Assembly: GCA_031200235.1 (NCBI GenBank)
Contig: CP133595.1
Coordinates: forward strand, 1,636,877 to 1,700,876
Reading direction: 5' to 3'
From: Cuniculiplasma divulgatum
GTDB taxonomy: Archaea; Thermoplasmatota; Thermoplasmata; Thermoplasmatales; Thermoplasmataceae
DNA: 64,000 bases
The translations under genes and the position numbers were made by a program. This document shows positions 60,698 through 64,000 of this stretch, piece by piece. Positions within the stretch are counted from its first letter, which is position 1. Each line of letters opens with the position of its first letter. Below the pieces are notes generated by a model that worked only from the letters and a program-made list of their open reading frames with translations, did not search any database and was not told the origin of the DNA.

Positions 60698-61786
60698 ATG
60701 AATGGCAGGGCACTTAAAATGAATAAAAAAGGGATGCATGGCGGTAACATCTGGTCAGCGGCCAGGCGGCTTGGGGTGAAAGCTGGCGAACTGCTGGACT
60801 TCAGTTCAAACCTCAACGACTTTCCAGTTTCATATCCAGAAGGCATATTGGGAAATCTGGATCTTTTGCGGGCATATCCCGATCCCGATCACGGAATATA
60901 CCTGAAGAACCTTGCTGCGTATCTTGGGGTTTCGTCTGATAATATCTTGCTTGGGCCAGGCCTTACCCATATGATATACAAGTTCTGCCAGGTCAGCCGA
61001 TCCCAGGGCGCTCTAATAATAGACCCATCATTCTCCGAGTATGAGGCTGGCTGTTCTGCATCCTCTATTCCTGTATATCATGCAGGCAGCATTCAGGAGA
61101 TTCTTGAAGCAAGTTCATTAAGGAATTATAACATTGTATTTCTGGCAAGCCCTTCAAATCCAGTGGGCAATATAATTGCCTGGCCAGATATGCAGGAAAT
61201 CCTCTCGGCAGCCGAAAGAAGTAATTTTACGGTCTTTCTGGACGAAGCATTCGCGGATTTTGCCTCTGATTATGACAGAACCAGGGCATGCATGGAGGCC
61301 GCAGAGAATCCAAATCTTGTTGTGGGACGGTCCCTGACGAAGCTTTTTGGCTTAGCATCCCTCAGGGTAGGACTAGTGGTCTGTAACAGGGAAAACATAG
61401 ACAGGATTTCTGGTGTTATGGAGCCCTGGTCTGTGGGGCAGGATGCACTTGAATTTGTAATGGCCATGAACTACGGGCAGTTTTCCCGCCTGCCAGAAAT
61501 AACGGTGAGGGAAAGACTCTGGATGACGTCTGCTCTATCCAATCTTGGCTTTCATACTGCAGGAGCTCCGCGGGCAAATTACTTTGTTGTAAGAATCCCG
61601 GATGCCGTAGACGTTCAGGAGCTTGAATCGTTTCTCAACGCAAGGAACATTCTCGTGAAGATGATAAATGATGTAGAGGGATCAGGAAAATTCTGCCGTA
61701 TAGCTGTGAAAAGGCATGAATACAACGTGATTCTTGTGGAGTCCTTCAGAAGTTTCATTAATTCCATTGGAGAGCAGGATGACTGA
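60698..61786 (+). CDS. cobD: L-threonine-O-3-phosphate decarboxylase CobD
   Basis: CobD makes (R)-1-aminopropan-2-yl phosphate for the cobamide side chain, with PLP. The family N-terminal block MHGGNIWSAARRLG and LLDFSSNLNDFP are present; the PLP lysine lies in VVGRSLTKLFGLASLRVG near residue 225. HisC-like enzymes share the fold, but the HGGN start and neighbours favour CobD. Starts at 60698, 60719 (MNKKGMHGG) and 60734 are all in frame; CACTTAAAAT upstream of 60734 favours one of the later two. Confidence 0.88.
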   Translation: MNGRALKMNKKGMHGGNIWSAARRLGVKAGELLDFSSNLNDFPVSYPEGILGNLDLLRAYPDPDHGIYLKNLAAYLGVSSDNILLGPGLTHMIYKFCQVSRSQGALIIDPSFSEYEAGCSASSIPVYHAGSIQEILEASSLRNYNIVFLASPSNPVGNIIAWPDMQEILSAAERSNFTVFLDEAFADFASDYDRTRACMEAAENPNLVVGRSLTKLFGLASLRVGLVVCNRENIDRISGVMEPWSVGQDALEFVMAMNYGQFSRLPEITVRERLWMTSALSNLGFHTAGAPRANYFVVRIPDAVDVQELESFLNARNILVKMINDVEGSGKFCRIAVKRHEYNVILVESFRSFINSIGEQDD

Positions 61787-62723
61787 TGCAAACCTTTACG
61801 GTTTTATGCTTGCTGTGTCCATCCTGCTTGCCGCACTGGCAGTGGACAGGATCCTTGGAGAATATCCTACCTCTGTGCATCCGGTTGTGTGGATTGGCAC
61901 AGCCATAGGAAAACTGGATCCAGTTTACAGGAAGATAGGGGGATTCCTGGGTGGGTTCCTTTTTGTGATCACCGTGGAGGCCATATTCATAATTCCCCTG
62001 TATGCAGTTATCCACTACCTGACACCTTTTGTAATCCTTCAGGCAATCCTGATCATATTCTTCCTGAAAGCGACATTCTCCATCAGGGGCATGAATGACC
62101 ATGTGAGGCCCATAATTTCTGCCCTTGAATCAGGTGATATTGAATCTGCCAGGAAACATCTCTCAATGGTGGTGCGGAGAGATACCTCGGGAATGGAATC
62201 TGGACTCATATGCTCAGCTGCAATTGAAACCGTCTCAGAAGGATTTGTTGACGGCGTGCTGTCGCCTCTATTCTACTTTTCAATTTTTGGGCTCGCAGGA
62301 GCACTGTTCTTCAGGATAGCAAACACATTTGACTCAAATATTGCCTACAAGGATGCAAGAAATTTTTCCTTCGGGAAGTTCGCTGCAATTCTTGACACCA
62401 TTTTGAACTACATTCCCGCCAGGCTAAGCGCACTTATCATATATTCAGTGGCATCGGCAATGCGAATCAAACCGGCATCCTATGATATGATGCCAGCAGC
62501 CGCAGTACCCGACAGCACCAATGCAGGCTGGCCAATGGGTTCAATGTCAAACTGCCTTGGGGTAAGGCTGGAAAAGAAGGGCGAGTATGTGTTCAACCCT
62601 GATTACAGGAATCCCGGCGTAGATGACGTGAAAAAGGCGCTGTCAATTTTCACTTTTGCCTCATATCTGTCGGTCCTGATTCTACTGCTGCCATTGATGA
62701 TATTCATTTATACGGCTCTATGA
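61779..62723 (+). CDS. cbiB: Adenosylcobinamide-phosphate synthase CbiB
   Basis: CbiB is an inner-membrane enzyme that joins the aminopropanol (phosphate) arm to cobyric acid. The protein has several helices; DRILGEYPTSVHPVVWIGTAI near the start, SMVVRRDTSGMESGLICSAAIET near 128 and the later NTFDSNIAYKD are family blocks. The frame opens at 61734 inside cobD; ATG 61779 with GGAG upstream, overlapping the cobD stop by eight bases, is the likely start (314 residues). Confidence 0.93.
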   Translation: MTDANLYGFMLAVSILLAALAVDRILGEYPTSVHPVVWIGTAIGKLDPVYRKIGGFLGGFLFVITVEAIFIIPLYAVIHYLTPFVILQAILIIFFLKATFSIRGMNDHVRPIISALESGDIESARKHLSMVVRRDTSGMESGLICSAAIETVSEGFVDGVLSPLFYFSIFGLAGALFFRIANTFDSNIAYKDARNFSFGKFAAILDTILNYIPARLSALIIYSVASAMRIKPASYDMMPAAAVPDSTNAGWPMGSMSNCLGVRLEKKGEYVFNPDYRNPGVDDVKKALSIFTFASYLSVLILLLPLMIFIYTAL

Positions 62724-62732
62724 TTTCAGTAC

Positions 62733-63728
62733 ATGCAGACAAATCAGGAAGGGAAAATATTTCTTCTTCTGGCAGGCAGTACCTCGGTTTCAAAGATCCC
62801 GGGAATAACGGCCGCAGGTGCTACTCCAGAACTCTCATTTTTGACCCCTGCTGTGGATGCAGAAATCCTCACCGAGGGCAGGCCTCTGAGCATGAATGAC
62901 CCTCCCATGACACCAGATGGCATCCCAACGCCATCAATCATAACCCGGGCCTGCCTTAAAGTTGCATCTCTCTGGCCACTGGTAATAAATGCAGGCATGG
63001 CCCACAAGCCCGGATCGATATTCATGGAAACAGGGCTAGAACCTGCAGGGAATCCTGTAAACGGCGAAGCTCTGCCTCAACTGGACAGGGCTATCAAAAC
63101 GGGCATAGAAATTGGAAAATTCCTGTCCAGAACCTTCAGTGACCTGTACATAGCTGAATCTGTCCCGGGCGGCACCACCACTGCATATCTCGTTCTCAGG
63201 GCAATGGGCTACAGCGTTGAAACAAGCAGCAGCCTGAAGATGGGCTCTGACGACATCAAGGAAGACCTGTGGCACACCCTGACATCAGGGAAGGAGACCA
63301 GAAAATTGAGTCCACTTGATGCGGTCAGAAGATACGGTGATTATATGATGGCATTAGCGCTGGGGTTGAGCAGGGGAGCTTCAGGGAGCCGGCTCCACTA
63401 CTGCGGAGGCACGCAGATGGCCACTGTTTTCGAGCTCGACAGAACCATAAATAATCCCACTGCAGGCCGGGATGTTATTACAACCGGCTGGGTAATTGAT
63501 CATAAACCGGATACCATGAAGAAGCTTGTCAGGGAACAAAATCTTGTGAGAACCGATATTTCATTCCATGATTCTCCCTTTGAGGGGCTCCGTAAATACG
63601 ACGAAGGACACGTGAGGGAGGGAGCCGGCATGGGTGGATCATATTATCTGGCATCCTCTGTCAGTGGCCGAAAGGAAATAATGGAAGAGATCAACAGTGT
63701 CTACGGGGAACTTGCACAGGTCAGATAG
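62733..63728 (+). CDS. cobT: CobT-type phosphoribosyltransferase, archaeal (UPF0284)
   Basis: The archaeal CobT family makes alpha-ribazole phosphate from NaMN and a lower-ligand base. The 331-residue protein has AGSTSVSKIPGITAAGATPEL near residue 15 (split here as two runs), PGGTTTAYLVLRAMGY near 150, and HYCGGTQMATVFEL near 220. It follows cbiB by nine bases, closing a cobD-cbiB-cobT operon. The base used is not shown. Confidence 0.9.
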   Translation: MQTNQEGKIFLLLAGSTSVSKIPGITAAGATPELSFLTPAVDAEILTEGRPLSMNDPPMTPDGIPTPSIITRACLKVASLWPLVINAGMAHKPGSIFMETGLEPAGNPVNGEALPQLDRAIKTGIEIGKFLSRTFSDLYIAESVPGGTTTAYLVLRAMGYSVETSSSLKMGSDDIKEDLWHTLTSGKETRKLSPLDAVRRYGDYMMALALGLSRGASGSRLHYCGGTQMATVFELDRTINNPTAGRDVITTGWVIDHKPDTMKKLVREQNLVRTDISFHDSPFEGLRKYDEGHVREGAGMGGSYYLASSVSGRKEIMEEINSVYGELAQVR

Positions 63729-63800
63729 GATACGCGCATAGCCCTGTGACATTCTTCACGTCTTCAATACCATCAGGAAAGGCAATCATTTCCATGGAAA

Positions 63801-63810
63801 CATTTTATAA
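63801..63810 (+). promoter_or_regulatory. TATA box of the SRP RNA gene
   Basis: CATTTTATAA is centred about 25 bases before the predicted RNA start near 63829, as expected for archaeal promoters of stable RNAs. Confidence 0.6.
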
Positions 63811-63828
63811 TTGATTACCAATTGCAAT

Positions 63829-64000
63829 GAGCCGGACTTGGCCGGGAAGCCAGACACTTCCTGTTACCCGAAGCCTACATGCGGGGGCGACAGCCGGGAA
63901 AGGGCAACCAGACTTCTGGCAGGCCCTGTGGAATCAATGACGTTCTGTCCCTTCGGATCGAAGGTTCGGGAATTGCAGATCGAAGGAACTGCAGATCCCG
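63829..64000 (+). ncRNA. SRP RNA (7S), 5' part, cut by window edge
   Basis: The sequence after TATA matches the 5' domain of archaeal signal recognition particle RNA: GGCCGGGAAGCC, then TTCCTGTTACCCGAAG, then ACATGCGGGGGCGACAGCC, in the order of helices 2-4. The typical length is about 300 bases, so roughly the 3' half, including the helix 8 binding site of SRP54, lies beyond the window. Confidence 0.85.

Overview
The window looks like chromosomal DNA of an archaeon of the Thermoplasmatales / Thermoplasmata lineage. The archaeal signs are GGGP and DGGGP synthases, aIF2-beta with a TRAM tail, Pcc1, prefoldin beta, Trm1, MptA and MptD, archaeal RibL/RibC/RbkR, CobY, an archaellin and SRP RNA. 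Many starts lie 22-35 bases after a TATA-like box with no Shine-Dalgarno, as expected for leaderless transcripts. Genes that do have a leader (the TPP riboswitch gene) or lie inside operons tend to have a purine-rich Shine-Dalgarno. Base composition is moderate, with an AT-richer patch around 10.6-12.1 kb.

Layout. 0-10.4 kb: an edge-truncated gene, a Gly/Met-tailed zinc-finger-like protein, tRNA-Arg(UCG), a STAND-type ATPase with TPRs, pyrK-pyrD, a PEBP protein, msrA, a type IV pilin-like protein, an Amt transporter and a K+ channel. 10.6-12.2 kb: an accessory patch with an orphan DNA methyltransferase, a TnpB relic with an IS605-type end, and tRNA-Arg(UCU). 12.5-16.7 kb: pcc1-pfdB-mptA, facing a riboflavin/FAD operon (ribB-ribL-ribC-ribH plus an MBL hydrolase). 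16.7-21.5 kb: housekeeping genes and regulators. 21.7-25.1 kb: a compact three-gene operon that reads as a minimal type IV secretion / Ced-Ted-like DNA-transfer machine (VirB2-like pilin, VirB6-like membrane protein, VirB3/VirB4-like ATPase). 25.1-31 kb: an ABC exporter, mptD, a P-loop-degenerate THEP1 relative, trm1 and a large unknown membrane protein. 31.5-37.7 kb: DGGGP and GGGP synthases, purS-purL, the riboflavin kinase/regulator RbkR, a PIN protein and aIF2-beta. 38.0-39.2 kb: a double ribbon-helix-helix regulator followed by a short, divergent FtsZ/tubulin-like protein. 39.2-43.8 kb: pyrBI, HMG-CoA reductase, a TPR protein and a DUF2240 protein. 43.8-51 kb: a heterodimeric ABC exporter, an ABC-2 exporter with a surface protein, and small unknowns. 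51.1-53.1 kb: a lone archaellin and an integrase-fold protein that has lost catalytic residues. 53.1-63.7 kb: a cobamide region (BtuFCD-type uptake, cobY, cobS, cobD, cbiB, cobT) with an APC permease and a TPP-riboswitch-controlled MFS transporter inserted. The right edge holds the 5' part of SRP RNA.

How genes fit together. RbkR (35.9 kb) is a plausible regulator of the rib operon (16 kb). MptA and MptD are two steps of archaeal pterin synthesis. The two prenyltransferases make the first ether lipids from the isoprenoid supply begun by HMG-CoA reductase. The cob genes cover aminopropanol arm attachment and nucleotide-loop assembly, with uptake by the adjacent ABC system.

The observations I rate highest are the VirB2/VirB6/VirB4-like operon, the FtsZ-like protein without the GGGTGTG loop beside a double RHH protein, and a 23-codon leader ORF wedged between the TPP aptamer and its transporter. 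All functional calls come from reading motifs and gene order; no database search was run.
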